Shown here one piece after another: positions 8,814 through 17,973 of a DNA stretch of 64,000 nucleotides (the stretch's first letter is position 1; the number at the start of each line of letters is the position of its first letter). Origin of the DNA: Sandaracinobacteroides sp039808025 (GTDB lineage Bacteria > Pseudomonadota > Alphaproteobacteria > Sphingomonadales > Sphingomonadaceae). The notes under the pieces were generated by a model that did not search any database, had not been told where the DNA came from, and saw only the letters and a list, made by a program, of their open reading frames with translations. A program made the position numbers and the translations under genes. The stretch lies in contig JBDHSK010000006.1 of assembly GCA_039808025.1 (NCBI GenBank), positions 1 to 64,000 of the forward strand, read 5' to 3'.

Positions 8814-9361
8814 CCAACCCGGAATTCAGCCACAAACTTGCCGTCGATCGCGTCGGAGACCGGCCCCAGCAGATTGGTTTGCAGGCCGGAGAGGCGGCGC
8901 GTCAGGCGCTTGCCACCCGCTTCGGGCTGGAGACGATTGACAGCTTGACGGCTGAGCTGTCGGTGGTCCGGCGCGGTACCGCCATTGTGGTGACGGGGCG
9001 GCTGGTTGCCGATGTGGTGCAACAGTGCGTGGTTTCAGCCGAGCCGGTTCCCGCCCACCTTGATGAGCCGGTTGAACTGGTGTTCGAGACAGACCCCGCC
9101 CGTGTGCCCGCCGACGAGGAGGAGGTAACCTCTGAAACAGCCGATGTGCTTCTGGTAGAGGGCAACGCCATCGATCTGGGGGAGGCGATCGCCCAGAGCC
9201 TGCTGCTGTCGCTTGACCCTTATCCGCGGGCTGACCCAAAGACACTGGCCGAGGCGCGCCGCTTTCTGCTTACCGAGGAGGAAGCCGAGGAAGCCGACGC
9301 CGCCGCCCGCCGGGCCGCTAAGGCCGGGCAGAACCCCTTTGCCAGATTGCGCCAGTCGTGA
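8810..9361 (+). CDS. DUF177 (YceD-like) protein
   Basis: 183 residues. YceD/DUF177 proteins bind or influence 23S rRNA in bacteria and plastids. The N-terminal half has a RLVADVVQQCVVSAEPVPAHL segment with the single conserved cysteine, followed by the acidic PADEEEV region and DLGEAIAQSLLLSLDPYPR, which is the conserved box. The C-terminal tail is Glu/Ala-rich and ends NPFARL, the usual ending. ATG at 8810 overlaps the CBP3 stop and is spaced 6 nt from GGCGGAG. In most bacteria this gene precedes rpmF; here an aminotransferase follows. Confidence 0.85.
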   Translation: MTNPEFSHKLAVDRVGDRPQQIGLQAGEAARQALATRFGLETIDSLTAELSVVRRGTAIVVTGRLVADVVQQCVVSAEPVPAHLDEPVELVFETDPARVPADEEEVTSETADVLLVEGNAIDLGEAIAQSLLLSLDPYPRADPKTLAEARRFLLTEEEAEEADAAARRAAKAGQNPFARLRQS

Positions 9362-10509
9362 CGGCGATTGCCGTTACCACCACGATCTTTGAATATATGT
9401 CGGCCAAGGCGGCCGCCAGCGGCGCCATCAACCTGGGGCAGGGCTTCCCCGACAGCTGTGGCCCGCCTTCGGTTCGGCAGGCTGCAGCGAAGGCCGTGCT
9501 CGACGGGCCACATCATTATCCGCGGATGCGTGGCACCGATTCCCTGCGTGCCGCGCTGGCCGGCTTTTACGCTGATACCCAGCGTCTGCATTACGACTCC
9601 GCGACGGATATCGTGGTGACCAGTGGCGCAACCGAGGCGCTGGCTTCGGCGATTCTGGCGCTGGTGGAGCCGGGCGACGGGGTGATTGTTATCGAACCGG
9701 CCTATGATGCCTATGGCCCGCTGGTGCGCCGTGCCGGCGGCAAGGTGTTGCCGCTGCGCCTGCATCCACCGCACTGGCGGCTGACGGGGGATGCCCTGGA
9801 GGCAGTTGCCGGGAATGCGCGGGTGATTCTGGTCAACGACCCGGCCAATCCCACCGGGCGGATGCTTGACGCTGACGAGCGGGCTGCCCTCCGCGACGTG
9901 GCCCTTGCCCATGATCTGATCGTCATTGCCGACGAGGTATGGGAGGAAGTGCGCCCCGATCAGCGCCTGCATGTGTCGCTTGCCGCCGACCCGGCGCTGG
10001 ACGGGCGGGTGGTGAAGATCGGCTCGGCCGGCAAGATCTTCGAGCTGACCGGCTGGAAGATCGGCTGGGCGATGGCGGCTGCACCTTTGGCGGCACGGGT
10101 GGCGGCAACCCACCAGTATCTGACCTTCACCAGTTCCCCGGCCTTGCAACAGGCTATCGCCCATGGGCTGGACACCGAGCGTCTGTGGCTTGGCACCATG
10201 CGCAAGCAGGTGGAAGCCGGGCGGACGCGACTGGCGCAGGGGCTTAGCGAAGCCGGCTATGCGGTGCTGCCGTCGGCTGCCACCTGGTTCCTGTGCGTCG
10301 ATCTCGCGGCATCGGGCATCCCACTCAGCGACCGGCAGTTCTGCGATACCATCGTCGAGCGGTTCGGAGTGGCCGGCATTCCGGTTTCAGCCTTTTACGA
10401 AGGGGAGGGCGCCCCTGCCAACGTGGTGCGTTTCTGCCATGCCAAGGCAGAGCCGACTGTTGACGCAGCGATCAACCGGCTGGCCACCGCCCGCAAGGCG
10501 ATGGCCTGA
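9358..10509 (+). CDS. PLP-dependent class I/II aminotransferase
   Basis: 383 residues of fold type I aminotransferase. NLGQGFPD near residue 25, NDPANPTG about 162, IADEVWEEV about 188 and SAGKIFELTGWKIGW (PLP lysine about 224) place it among methionine/kynurenine-type aminotransferases such as YbdL. These use several amino acids with 2-oxo acids. GTG at 9358 overlaps the DUF177 stop by 4 nt, so the CBP3-DUF177-aminotransferase genes form one transcription unit. The exact substrate is not determined; aspartate/prephenate aminotransferase is less likely from the SAGK context. Confidence 0.82.
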   Translation: MTAIAVTTTIFEYMSAKAAASGAINLGQGFPDSCGPPSVRQAAAKAVLDGPHHYPRMRGTDSLRAALAGFYADTQRLHYDSATDIVVTSGATEALASAILALVEPGDGVIVIEPAYDAYGPLVRRAGGKVLPLRLHPPHWRLTGDALEAVAGNARVILVNDPANPTGRMLDADERAALRDVALAHDLIVIADEVWEEVRPDQRLHVSLAADPALDGRVVKIGSAGKIFELTGWKIGWAMAAAPLAARVAATHQYLTFTSSPALQQAIAHGLDTERLWLGTMRKQVEAGRTRLAQGLSEAGYAVLPSAATWFLCVDLAASGIPLSDRQFCDTIVERFGVAGIPVSAFYEGEGAPANVVRFCHAKAEPTVDAAINRLATARKAMA

Positions 10510-10548
10510 ACCGCGTTTCAGCCCGTCATGCCAACCTCTGGCTTCCGG

Positions 10549-12075
10549 TCAGGCAGGCTCCACCGCGTTTGCTGCCTTTTCAGCCAGCCGCTTGGCCCAG
10601 TGCGCCGGCCCGGTCTGGTGGACATTGCCGCCACGGGCGTCGACGGCCACTGTTACCGGCATGTCGCGCACCTCGAATTCATAGATGGCCTCCATCCCGA
10701 GGTCTTCGAAGGCCAGCACTTTTGCTGACTTGATGGCGCGCGCCACCAGATAGGCGGCTCCACCCACGGCCATCAGATAGCTGGCGCCGGAATCGCGGAT
10801 GGCCTCTATCGCTTCAGGGCCGCGTTCGGCCTTGCCGATCATGGCGAGCAGGCCGGTCTGCTCGAGCATCATGCGGGTGAACTTGTCCATGCGCGTAGCC
10901 GTCGTCGGCCCGGCCGGGCCCACGGCTTCGTCGCGCACCGGGTCAACCGGCCCCACATAATAGATCACCCGCCCCTTGAAGCTGACCGGCAGTTCCTCGC
11001 CTCTGGCCAGCATGTCGGCGATGCGCTTGTGCGCGGCGTCCCGCCCGGTCAGCATGCGGCCGCTCAGCAGCAGCCGGTCTCCGGGTTGCCAGCTCTGCAC
11101 CTGTTCAGCAGTCAGCGTATCGAGATCAACGCGAATTGCCTGAGGCGACGGCTTCCAGTCAACCTTCGGCCAGCGCGCCAGATCGGGGGCGGGAAGGTAG
11201 GCCGGGCCGCTGCCATCGAGATGAAAATGGGCATGGCGGGTGGCGGCGCAGTTGGGGATCATGGCGATCGGTTTGGAAGCCGCATGGGTGGGGTAATCGA
11301 GGATCTTCACGTCGAGGATGGTCGACAGCCCGCCAAGGCCCTGCGCGCCGATACCGAGCGCGTTCACCCGGTCGAAGATCTCGATCCGCAGTTCCTCGAT
11401 GGCGGTCCTGGGGCCACGCGCCTTCAGTTCCGCCATGTCGATCGGGGCCATCAGCGATTCCTTGGCAAGCACGGCGGCCTTTTCCGCCGAACCGCCGATG
11501 CCGATTCCCAGCATGCCCGGCGGGCACCAGCCGGCGCCCATCAGCGGCACGGTTTTCACCACCCAGTCGAGAATCGAATCCGACGGGTTCAGCATTGCGA
11601 ACTTCGACTTGTTTTCTGATCCGCCACCCTTGGCGGCGAGCGCGATCTCGATGCCGTCGCCGGGCACCATCTCGACATGGATTACCGCCGGGGTGTTGTC
11701 GCGGGTGTTGGTGCGTGCGAACGCCGGGTCGGCGACGATCGAGGCGCGCAGGCGGTTATCAGGGTTGGTATAGCCGCGCCGTACCCCCTCGTTGATCATC
11801 TGGTCGAGTGTCATGCGCCCGTCCCACTGCACGCCCATGCCCACCTTCACGAAGGCGACAACGATGCCGGTGTCCTGACAGATCGGCCGGTGGCCTTCGG
11901 CGCACAGCCGGCTGTTGCTGAGGATCTGGGCGATGGCGTCTTTGGCGGCCGCACTTTCTTCCAGTTCATAGGCACGGCCAAGCGCCTCGATATAATCGAG
12001 CGGGTGATAATAGCTGATGTGCTGGAGGGCATCTGCGACCGATTCAATCACATCGTCACTGCGGATCAGGGCCAC
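10549..12075 (-). CDS. fumA: Class I fumarate hydratase (iron-sulfur)
   Basis: An oxygen-sensitive [4Fe-4S] fumarase of the citric acid cycle. The 508-residue single chain contains both domains. The cluster cysteines are visible in RPICQDTGI, IPNCAATRH and GAGWCPPGMLGIGIGGS. The C-terminal half has GRMLTGRDAAHKR and PAGPTTATRMD. I chose the GTG at 12075 because GAGGA lies 7 nt upstream and the protein then begins ALIRSDDVIESVADAL, as homologues do. A GTG at 12111 would add 12 residues and come within 22 bp of the preceding acyl-CoA dehydrogenase gene. It is probably cotranscribed with that dehydrogenase. Confidence 0.93.
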   Translation of the reverse strand: MALIRSDDVIESVADALQHISYYHPLDYIEALGRAYELEESAAAKDAIAQILSNSRLCAEGHRPICQDTGIVVAFVKVGMGVQWDGRMTLDQMINEGVRRGYTNPDNRLRASIVADPAFARTNTRDNTPAVIHVEMVPGDGIEIALAAKGGGSENKSKFAMLNPSDSILDWVVKTVPLMGAGWCPPGMLGIGIGGSAEKAAVLAKESLMAPIDMAELKARGPRTAIEELRIEIFDRVNALGIGAQGLGGLSTILDVKILDYPTHAASKPIAMIPNCAATRHAHFHLDGSGPAYLPAPDLARWPKVDWKPSPQAIRVDLDTLTAEQVQSWQPGDRLLLSGRMLTGRDAAHKRIADMLARGEELPVSFKGRVIYYVGPVDPVRDEAVGPAGPTTATRMDKFTRMMLEQTGLLAMIGKAERGPEAIEAIRDSGASYLMAVGGAAYLVARAIKSAKVLAFEDLGMEAIYEFEVRDMPVTVAVDARGGNVHQTGPAHWAKRLAEKAANAVEPA

Positions 12076-12088
12076 GGGCAATTCCTCT

Positions 12089-13234
12089 TCAGTTTCCGCG
12101 CAGAAGCTCACGAGCCGTGATCAACCGCATGATTTCATTGGTGCCCTCCAGAATGCGGTGCACCCGAAGGTCGCGCCATAGCCGTTCGATGGGATGATCC
12201 ATCAGATAGCCATAGCCACCCAGCATCTGCATGGCGCGGTCGACAACCGTTGAACCGGTATCGGTTGCAAACCGCTTGGCCATGGCGGCAAAGCGGGTGG
12301 CGTCGGCTGTTCCAGCCTCTACTTTGGCGGCCGCCAGATAGAGCAGGGAGCGCGCTGCCTGCAACTCTGTTTCCATGTCGGCCAGAACGAACCGGGTATT
12401 CTGGAAATCGACGATCGCCTGGCCGAACTGCCGGCGCTCGCGCACATGGGCGATCGCTTCATCGAGCGCGCGCTGCGCCCCGCCCAGCGAACAGGCGCCG
12501 ATGTTCAGCCGCCCGCCATCGAGCCCGGCCATGGCGATGCGGAAACCTTGGCCTACGTCGCCGATGCGGTTGGCCACCGGAACCCGAACTTCGTCGAAAT
12601 GCACTGCGGCTGTCGGCTGGGCATGCCAGCCCAGCTTGCGTTCCTGCGCTCCGAACGAAACGCCGGCCATGTCTTTTTCGATCACCAGTGCCGAGATGCC
12701 GGCAGCGCCATCGCCGCCGGTGCGCGCCATCACCACATAGAGGCCGTTCACGCCACCCCCTGAGATGAACGCCTTGCTTCCGGTTACGACATACTGGTCG
12801 CCCTCAAGCCGGGCGGTGGTGGCAAGGGCGGCCGCATCCGACCCGGAGGCCGGTTCGGTCAGGCAGTAGCTCGCCATCGTCTCCATGGTGACCAGCCTGG
12901 GCAGATAGCGCGCCTTGAGGGCCGTATCACCGAACCGGTCGATCATCGCAGTGGCCATGTTGTGAATGGAAATAAGCGCCGAGGTGGCCGGGCAGCCATG
13001 GGCCATCGCCTCGAAGATCAGCGCCGCCTCCAGCCGGCCAAGGCCGGCGCCACCATGCACGGGCGAGATCTGGATCGCCCCGAAGCCAAGTGCGCCAGCC
13101 CTGGCAATGGCCTCGGCCGGGAAGATGTGCTGTTCATCCCACAAGGCGGCATGGGGGGTGATTTCCGCAAGGGTGAAGCGACGGGCGACATCCTGAATGG
13201 CGCGCTGTTCGTCGCTGAGAGCAAATGACGTCAT
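12089..13234 (-). CDS. Acyl-CoA dehydrogenase (short/branched-chain type)
   Basis: A 381-residue FAD enzyme that makes the 2,3-double bond in acyl-CoA, passing electrons to ETF. YCLTEPASGSDAA and GGGVNGLYVV are flavin/substrate segments. RRQFGQAIVDFQ and QMLGGYGYLMDHPIERLWRD (landmark near residue 335) are family signatures. The base is the glutamate in LEGTNEIMR near the C-terminus, as in short-chain and isobutyryl-CoA types. The start at 13234 (MTSFALSDEQ) matches family N-termini; an in-frame ATG at 13276 adds a basic leader unlike homologues. Fumarase follows at a 13-bp gap. An isobutyryl-CoA role in valine breakdown is plausible but not shown. Confidence 0.85.
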   Translation of the reverse strand: MTSFALSDEQRAIQDVARRFTLAEITPHAALWDEQHIFPAEAIARAGALGFGAIQISPVHGGAGLGRLEAALIFEAMAHGCPATSALISIHNMATAMIDRFGDTALKARYLPRLVTMETMASYCLTEPASGSDAAALATTARLEGDQYVVTGSKAFISGGGVNGLYVVMARTGGDGAAGISALVIEKDMAGVSFGAQERKLGWHAQPTAAVHFDEVRVPVANRIGDVGQGFRIAMAGLDGGRLNIGACSLGGAQRALDEAIAHVRERRQFGQAIVDFQNTRFVLADMETELQAARSLLYLAAAKVEAGTADATRFAAMAKRFATDTGSTVVDRAMQMLGGYGYLMDHPIERLWRDLRVHRILEGTNEIMRLITARELLRGN

Positions 13235-13260
13235 GCCCCGACAGTAGCGATGTGCAAACC

Positions 13261-13289
13261 TTGACGCAAAACCCAACTCGGGCTAGGGC
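13261..13289 (+). promoter_or_regulatory. Candidate sigma-70 promoter of rpmH
   Basis: TTGACG at 13261-13266 matches the -35 consensus in five of six bases. After a 17-nt spacer, TAGGGC at 13284-13289 is a weak -10. Transcription would start about 40 nt before the rpmH ATG. It overlaps the upstream side of the divergent acyl-CoA dehydrogenase gene. Confidence 0.4.
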
Positions 13290-13335
13290 GCGCACTCGAT
13301 TTCCATGAAACCCTGAATTCCGTAAGGCTGAACCG

Positions 13336-13470
13336 ATGAAGCGCACCTATCAACCCTCGAAGCTCGTCCGCAAGCGGCGCCACGGCTTCCGTGCCCGCAT
13401 GGAAACGGCCGGTGGTCGCAAGGTGCTTGCCCGTCGGCGCGCCCGCGGCCGCAAGGTTCTGTCGGCCTGA
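13336..13470 (+). CDS. rpmH: 50S ribosomal protein L34
   Basis: A 44-residue highly basic protein of the large ribosomal subunit. It begins MKRTYQPSKLVRKRRHGF and ends GRKVLSA, the standard L34 sequence and length. It heads the conserved rpmH-rnpA-yidD-yidC-engB cluster and is separated from rnpA by 3 bp. Confidence 0.98.
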   Translation: MKRTYQPSKLVRKRRHGFRARMETAGGRKVLARRRARGRKVLSA

Positions 13471-13473
13471 GCC

Positions 13474-13884
13474 ATGGCCCAGGCCGTCGCGCGGGTCACC
13501 AGCCGGCGCGACTTTCTTGCCGCCAATGCCGGCATCCGGGTGGCAACCCCGGCGTTCGTTCTGCTGGTGAGGCAGACCGAATTCGGATGTGTGCGGGCCG
13601 GGTTCACAGTGACCAGAAAGATCGGCAACGCCGTCAGACGTAATCGCGCCAAGCGGCGGCTGCGGGAAGTGGCGCGGCTTGTTCTGGGTGAACGGGGCGA
13701 AGGCAGGCAGCAATGGAGCGGGCAGAGCGAGGATCAGCAGAAGAGAGCCCGGCGAGCCGAGCCATCGGCAGATTATATTTTCATCGCCCGGCCCATGGCT
13801 TCTGAACCATCGTTTGCGCAACTGCTTGCCTATGCCAATCAGGCCGTAAGCAAGGCGGGAAGACGATTGGGGGATCAGCCATGA
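13474..13884 (+). CDS. rnpA: Ribonuclease P protein component
   Basis: Binds RNase P RNA and helps mature the 5' end of tRNAs. The 136-residue protein has the RNR motif NAVRRNRAKRRLRE at about residues 52-65, preceded by the FTVTRKIG strand. An insertion of about 25 residues rich in Gln, Arg and Ser (residues 73-98) between the motif and the last beta strand (DYIFIARP) makes it longer than the usual 110-125. Its stop overlaps the yidD ATG by 4 nt. Confidence 0.93.
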   Translation: MAQAVARVTSRRDFLAANAGIRVATPAFVLLVRQTEFGCVRAGFTVTRKIGNAVRRNRAKRRLREVARLVLGERGEGRQQWSGQSEDQQKRARRAEPSADYIFIARPMASEPSFAQLLAYANQAVSKAGRRLGDQP

Positions 13885-14153
13885 CCATTGGTGCCAGAGC
13901 CATGGCCTCCCTGTTCCGTCTGTGGCAGCTCAGCTTCTCGCTGGTCTTTCCGCCAAGCTGCCGCTTCACGCCCAGTTGTTCGCACTATGGCATAGAGGCG
14001 CTGCGACGGCATGGTCTGGTTGGCGGGCTCTGGCTTACGCTGCTCAGGATCGGCCGCTGTCATCCCTGGGGCGGCCACGGCGCAGACCCGGTTCCCGAAA
14101 CCTTTCATTTCTTCCCGAGGGCTAGCGCCCGCCACCTGCAGGATCGATCGTGA
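13881..14153 (+). CDS. yidD: Membrane protein insertion efficiency factor YidD
   Basis: A small inner-face membrane-associated protein that aids YidC-dependent insertion. 90 residues with the defining PPSCRFTPSCSHYGIEALRRHG core (landmark near residue 25) and the RIGRCHPWGGHG motif. Three cysteines are conserved. It overlaps rnpA and yidC by 4 nt on each side, which implies translational coupling along the cluster. Confidence 0.95.
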   Translation: MTIGARAMASLFRLWQLSFSLVFPPSCRFTPSCSHYGIEALRRHGLVGGLWLTLLRIGRCHPWGGHGADPVPETFHFFPRASARHLQDRS

Positions 14154-15847
14154 AAGACGAACATCGCAACATTATCCTCGCCGTAGTCTTGTCGGCGATT
14201 GTGCTGTTCGGCTGGAGCTATCTGTCTGAACGCTATTTTCCGGCAGCAAAAGCGCCAGTCACCCAGACGGCGCCTTCCGCGCCTGAAGGGGCAGGGCCAA
14301 TCTCACCTGCCACTGCTCCGGTTGCCACCGTGCAACCCGTGGGAACGGCGCTGGCGTCGTCGCCGCGGGTGCGCATTGAAACGCCGCGCCTTGAAGGTTC
14401 GATCAATCTGCAGGGTGCGCGGTTCGATGATCTGGTGCTGCGTGACCACAAAGTCTCGCTGGCTGCCAATTCTCCGCCGGTTCGCCTGTTCGCGCCATCC
14501 GGGTCGGCGGCTTCCTATTTTGCCGGATTCGGCTGGGTGGGGGCTGCAGCGCCACCCACTGACGCCATGTGGACGGCATCATCCCCGGAACTGACTCCGG
14601 AAAAGCCGGTCACGCTGCGCTGGACCAGCCCGGCAGGGGTTACCTACGTCCAGACCATCTCGGTTGACGAGAATTTCCTGTTCACCATCAGGGCCGCTGT
14701 TACCAATGGCAGCGCTGCACCGATCGATGTGCGCCCCTATGGCTATGTGAACCGCACCGGCCGTGGCGAAGACAAGGGCGGTGTCAACCAGCACGTCGGC
14801 CCGGTGGCGGTGATCGACGGCAGCCTGCAGGACAGTGATATCCAGTACGACAAGCTGCGCGACGACGGCCCCCGCACTTTCCGTACCACGGGCGGCTGGC
14901 TTGGGATTTCCGACAAATACTGGCTTTCGGCGCTGATCCCTGATCAGAAAACCCCGGTCGAGGCGCGGTTTACCGCTGCCGACAACAATCGCTATCAGGT
15001 TGACTGGCTGGAATTGGGCCATGTGCTGGCGCCGGGGCAGACCTCGGCTGACACCAGCCACCTGTTTGCCGGCGCCAAGGAAGTGCGGCTGCTGAACCAG
15101 GTGCGCGATGATCTGGGGGTGCCGCTGTTCGACCGGGCCATGCCCTGGGGCTGGTTCTGGTTCATTGCCCAGCCGATCTTCGGCCTGCTGCAATGGCTGT
15201 ACGGGGTATTAGGCAACTATGCACTGGCCATCGTCGGGCTGACGGTAATCGTCAGGCTGGCGCTGTTCCCGATTGCCAACAAGCAATATGCCTCGATGGC
15301 GAAGATGCGTCTGTTTTCTCCGAAGATGAAAGAAATTCAGGAGAAGTACAAGAACGACAAGGTCAAGCAGCAGCAGGAAATGATGGAGCTTTACAAGCGG
15401 GAAAAGATCAACCCGCTTTCCGGCTGCCTTCCGGTATTGTTGCAGATTCCCATCTTTTATGCTCTTTATAAAGTGCTGCTGATCTCGGTAGAAATTCGCC
15501 ATCAGCCGGCATTCCTGTGGATCCGCGACCTTTCCGCCCCTGATCCGCTGACACCCGTCAACCTGTTCGGGCTCATCAACTGGACACCTCCGGGCTTCCT
15601 TCACCTTGGGGTGCTGTCGATCATCCTCGGCTTTACCATGTGGTTGCAGTTCAAGCTGAATCCGCAGCCGATGGATGCCATGCAGGCCAAGATCTTCGCA
15701 TGGATGCCGTGGATGTTCATGTTCATGATGGCGCCGTTCGCTGCCGGTCTGCATATCTACTGGATCGTCAACAACGTGCTGTCGATGGGGCAGCAATGGC
15801 TGCTGCTGCGCAAATACCCGTCTCCGGCCCCGGCTCCCGCCAAATGA
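14150..15847 (+). CDS. yidC: Membrane protein insertase YidC
   Basis: A 565-residue Oxa1-family insertase for inner-membrane proteins, alone or with SecYEG. An N-terminal anchor (about residues 8-24) is followed by a Pro/Ala/Thr-rich linker and the large periplasmic beta domain to about residue 330. The five-helix catalytic region follows: GWFWFIAQPIFGLLQWLY, the cytoplasmic coiled-coil KMKEIQEKYKNDKVKQQQEM, and the LSGCLPVLLQIPIFYALY segment. Initiation is at a GTG overlapping yidD. The 3' end (Pro/Ala tail) is 10 bp before engB. Confidence 0.96.
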   Translation: MKDEHRNIILAVVLSAIVLFGWSYLSERYFPAAKAPVTQTAPSAPEGAGPISPATAPVATVQPVGTALASSPRVRIETPRLEGSINLQGARFDDLVLRDHKVSLAANSPPVRLFAPSGSAASYFAGFGWVGAAAPPTDAMWTASSPELTPEKPVTLRWTSPAGVTYVQTISVDENFLFTIRAAVTNGSAAPIDVRPYGYVNRTGRGEDKGGVNQHVGPVAVIDGSLQDSDIQYDKLRDDGPRTFRTTGGWLGISDKYWLSALIPDQKTPVEARFTAADNNRYQVDWLELGHVLAPGQTSADTSHLFAGAKEVRLLNQVRDDLGVPLFDRAMPWGWFWFIAQPIFGLLQWLYGVLGNYALAIVGLTVIVRLALFPIANKQYASMAKMRLFSPKMKEIQEKYKNDKVKQQQEMMELYKREKINPLSGCLPVLLQIPIFYALYKVLLISVEIRHQPAFLWIRDLSAPDPLTPVNLFGLINWTPPGFLHLGVLSIILGFTMWLQFKLNPQPMDAMQAKIFAWMPWMFMFMMAPFAAGLHIYWIVNNVLSMGQQWLLLRKYPSPAPAPAK

Positions 15848-15857
15848 TCGACCGCAG

Positions 15858-16490
15858 GTGAGCAGTGCTGACATCGAACAGGCGCGCCGGCTGTTTGCCG
15901 GACCGGTGGGCTTCCAGTTATCGGCCCCCCGGCTTGATGTGCTGCCGGCTGCCGATCTGCCCGAGGTGGCCTTTGCCGGGCGATCGAATGTCGGCAAATC
16001 GTCGCTTCTGAACGCCCTTGCCGGTCGAAACGGGCTGGCACGCACGTCGAACACCCCCGGGCGCACGCAGGAACTCAACCTGTTTCTGGTGGGAGAGCCG
16101 CCGGTTCTGCGGCTTGTTGACATGCCGGGCTATGGCTATGCCGATGCCCCCAAGGATGTCGTGAAGCAGTGGGGACGGCTGGTGGGCGATTATCTGCGGG
16201 GACGCCCCACCCTGAAGCGGGTGCTGTTGCTGATCGACAGCCGTCACGGTCTGAAGCCGGTCGATCACGAGATCATGTCCCTGATGGACAAATCAGCTGT
16301 TTCGTATCAGATCGTGCTGACCAAGATCGACAAGGTCAAGCCATCGGCACTGGCCGTCACTTCAGCCGGGGTGGCAGCGGCGGCGCGGCAGCATCCGGCT
16401 GCCCACCCGCTGCTGATCGCCACCAGCAGCGAGACAAAGGCCGGCATAGCCGACCTGCGGACAGCCGTTATGACTGCGGCGCTGGCATGA
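15858..16490 (+). CDS. engB: Ribosome biogenesis GTP-binding protein EngB/YsxC
   Basis: An essential TrmE-Era-EngA-EngB-class GTPase for 50S assembly. 210 residues. G1 is GRSNVGKSS at 41-49, G2 lies around TPGRTQ at 67-71, G3 is DMPGYG at 88-93, G4 is TKIDK near 145 and SSE forms G5 near 195. It initiates at GTG 15858. It closes the rpmH cluster; in many alphaproteobacteria argB comes next, but here a flavin oxidoreductase follows after 48 bp. Confidence 0.94.
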   Translation: MSSADIEQARRLFAGPVGFQLSAPRLDVLPAADLPEVAFAGRSNVGKSSLLNALAGRNGLARTSNTPGRTQELNLFLVGEPPVLRLVDMPGYGYADAPKDVVKQWGRLVGDYLRGRPTLKRVLLLIDSRHGLKPVDHEIMSLMDKSAVSYQIVLTKIDKVKPSALAVTSAGVAAAARQHPAAHPLLIATSSETKAGIADLRTAVMTAALA

Positions 16491-16538
16491 GACAATTCGA
16501 TGCAGGAATTTTGGCGGCATAGCTGCTAAGGGGGGGAA

Positions 16539-17954
16539 ATGCAGGCTTTGAATGCAGTTTCAATCGGCGGCCGGACCTTCCTTCCTTTGGTGGAAGGCGG
16601 AAAGGGCGTTTCCGCAACCAACCATGCGTCATCGGGCGCCTGGGCAAGGGCGGGCGGGCTTGGCACCGTTTCAGCCGTCAATGCCGACAGCTATGATGAC
16701 AATGGCGAGGTGATCCCCCAGATCTATCACAGCCCCACCCGTGTTGGCCGCCACGAAGAACTGGTGGCCTATGCCATCGAAGGCGCTGTCACCCAGGTGA
16801 AACGTGCCTACGACATCGCCGCCAACGAGCTGCGGGCCGGGCGCGGGGCGCTCAATATCAATATCCTGTGGGAGATGGGGGGCGCCCAGCGGGTGCTGGA
16901 GGGTGTGCTGGAGCGCACCAAGGGGCTGTTGCATGGCGTGACCTGCGGGGCCGGCATGCCCTACAAGCTGTCGGAGATCGCCGCGCGTCACGGCGTATTC
17001 TATTACCCGATCATCTCGTCGGGCCGCGCGTTCCGGGCCCTGTGGAAGCGCGCCTATTCCAAGGCGAGCGAGTGGCTGGGGGCCGTGGTCTATGAAGACC
17101 CGTGGTTGGCAGGAGGCCATAACGGCCTGTCGAACGCCGAAGATCCACGCCATCCGCAAGACCCTTACCCGCGCGTGAAGGAACTGCGTGCGGTCATGCG
17201 TGAGGGCGGCATTGCCGATACGGTGCCGATCGTGATGGCTGGCGGTGTGTGGTATCTGCGCGACTGGGTGGACTGGATGAACAACCCCGAACTGGGGGCC
17301 ATCATCTTCCAGTTCGGCACCCGGCCGCTGCTGACGAAAGAAAGCCCGATTCCCGATGCCTGGAAGGCGCGGCTGCCGCTGCTTGAGGAAGGCGATGTGC
17401 TTCTGCACCGCTTTTCACCCACCGGCTTCTATTCCTCGGCGGTGCGCAACACCTTCATTCGCGGGCTTGAGGCGCGCTCGGAACGGCAGATCGCCTTTTC
17501 GACCAAGGCAGCCGGCGACCATCAGTACACCCTTGATGTCGGTGTCGGCCGCAAGGTGTATTACGTGACCCGCGACGACCTGAACCGGGCGCGGGAATGG
17601 CATGCCGCCGGGTTTGATACCGCCCTGAAAACACCTGATAACACCCTGGTTTTCACCAGCAGCGAAGAGGCGAAGATGATCCGCAAGGATCAGGCCGATT
17701 GTATGGGCTGCCTGTCGCACTGCGCCTTTTCATCGTGGAAAGACCATGATGACCATACCACCGGCCACCTGGCCGATCCCCGCAGCTTCTGCATTCAAAA
17801 GACTCTGCAAGCGATCGCCCACGGGGCCGACCCGGAATTCGAACTGATGTTTGCCGGCCATTCAGCCTTTAATTTCCGGACTGACCCATTCTATTCCAAT
17901 GGTTTCATCCCTACAGTTCAGCAATTGATTGACCGTATCCAGACAGGTGACTGA
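16539..17954 (+). CDS. NAD(P)H-dependent flavin oxidoreductase, nitronate-monooxygenase-like, with cysteine-rich tail
   Basis: A 471-residue TIM-barrel FMN protein of the nitronate monooxygenase/2-nitropropane dioxygenase-like family. GKGVSATNHASSGAWARAGGLGTVSA at the N-terminus (landmark about 22-47), GAGMPYK near 146 and VMAGGVW near 237 followed by GAIIFQFGTRPLLTKE form the FMN phosphate site. The family oxidises nitronates or acts as a generic flavin reductase; the substrate here is unknown. From residue 384 the chain adds a tail with Cys388, Cys391, Cys395 and Cys418, spaced like a metal or iron-sulfur ligand set and absent from the classical short enzymes. The long-form family is common in alphaproteobacteria. 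Confidence 0.8.
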   Translation: MQALNAVSIGGRTFLPLVEGGKGVSATNHASSGAWARAGGLGTVSAVNADSYDDNGEVIPQIYHSPTRVGRHEELVAYAIEGAVTQVKRAYDIAANELRAGRGALNINILWEMGGAQRVLEGVLERTKGLLHGVTCGAGMPYKLSEIAARHGVFYYPIISSGRAFRALWKRAYSKASEWLGAVVYEDPWLAGGHNGLSNAEDPRHPQDPYPRVKELRAVMREGGIADTVPIVMAGGVWYLRDWVDWMNNPELGAIIFQFGTRPLLTKESPIPDAWKARLPLLEEGDVLLHRFSPTGFYSSAVRNTFIRGLEARSERQIAFSTKAAGDHQYTLDVGVGRKVYYVTRDDLNRAREWHAAGFDTALKTPDNTLVFTSSEEAKMIRKDQADCMGCLSHCAFSSWKDHDDHTTGHLADPRSFCIQKTLQAIAHGADPEFELMFAGHSAFNFRTDPFYSNGFIPTVQQLIDRIQTGD

Positions 17955-17973
17955 AAAGCACTGAAGAAAGCTG

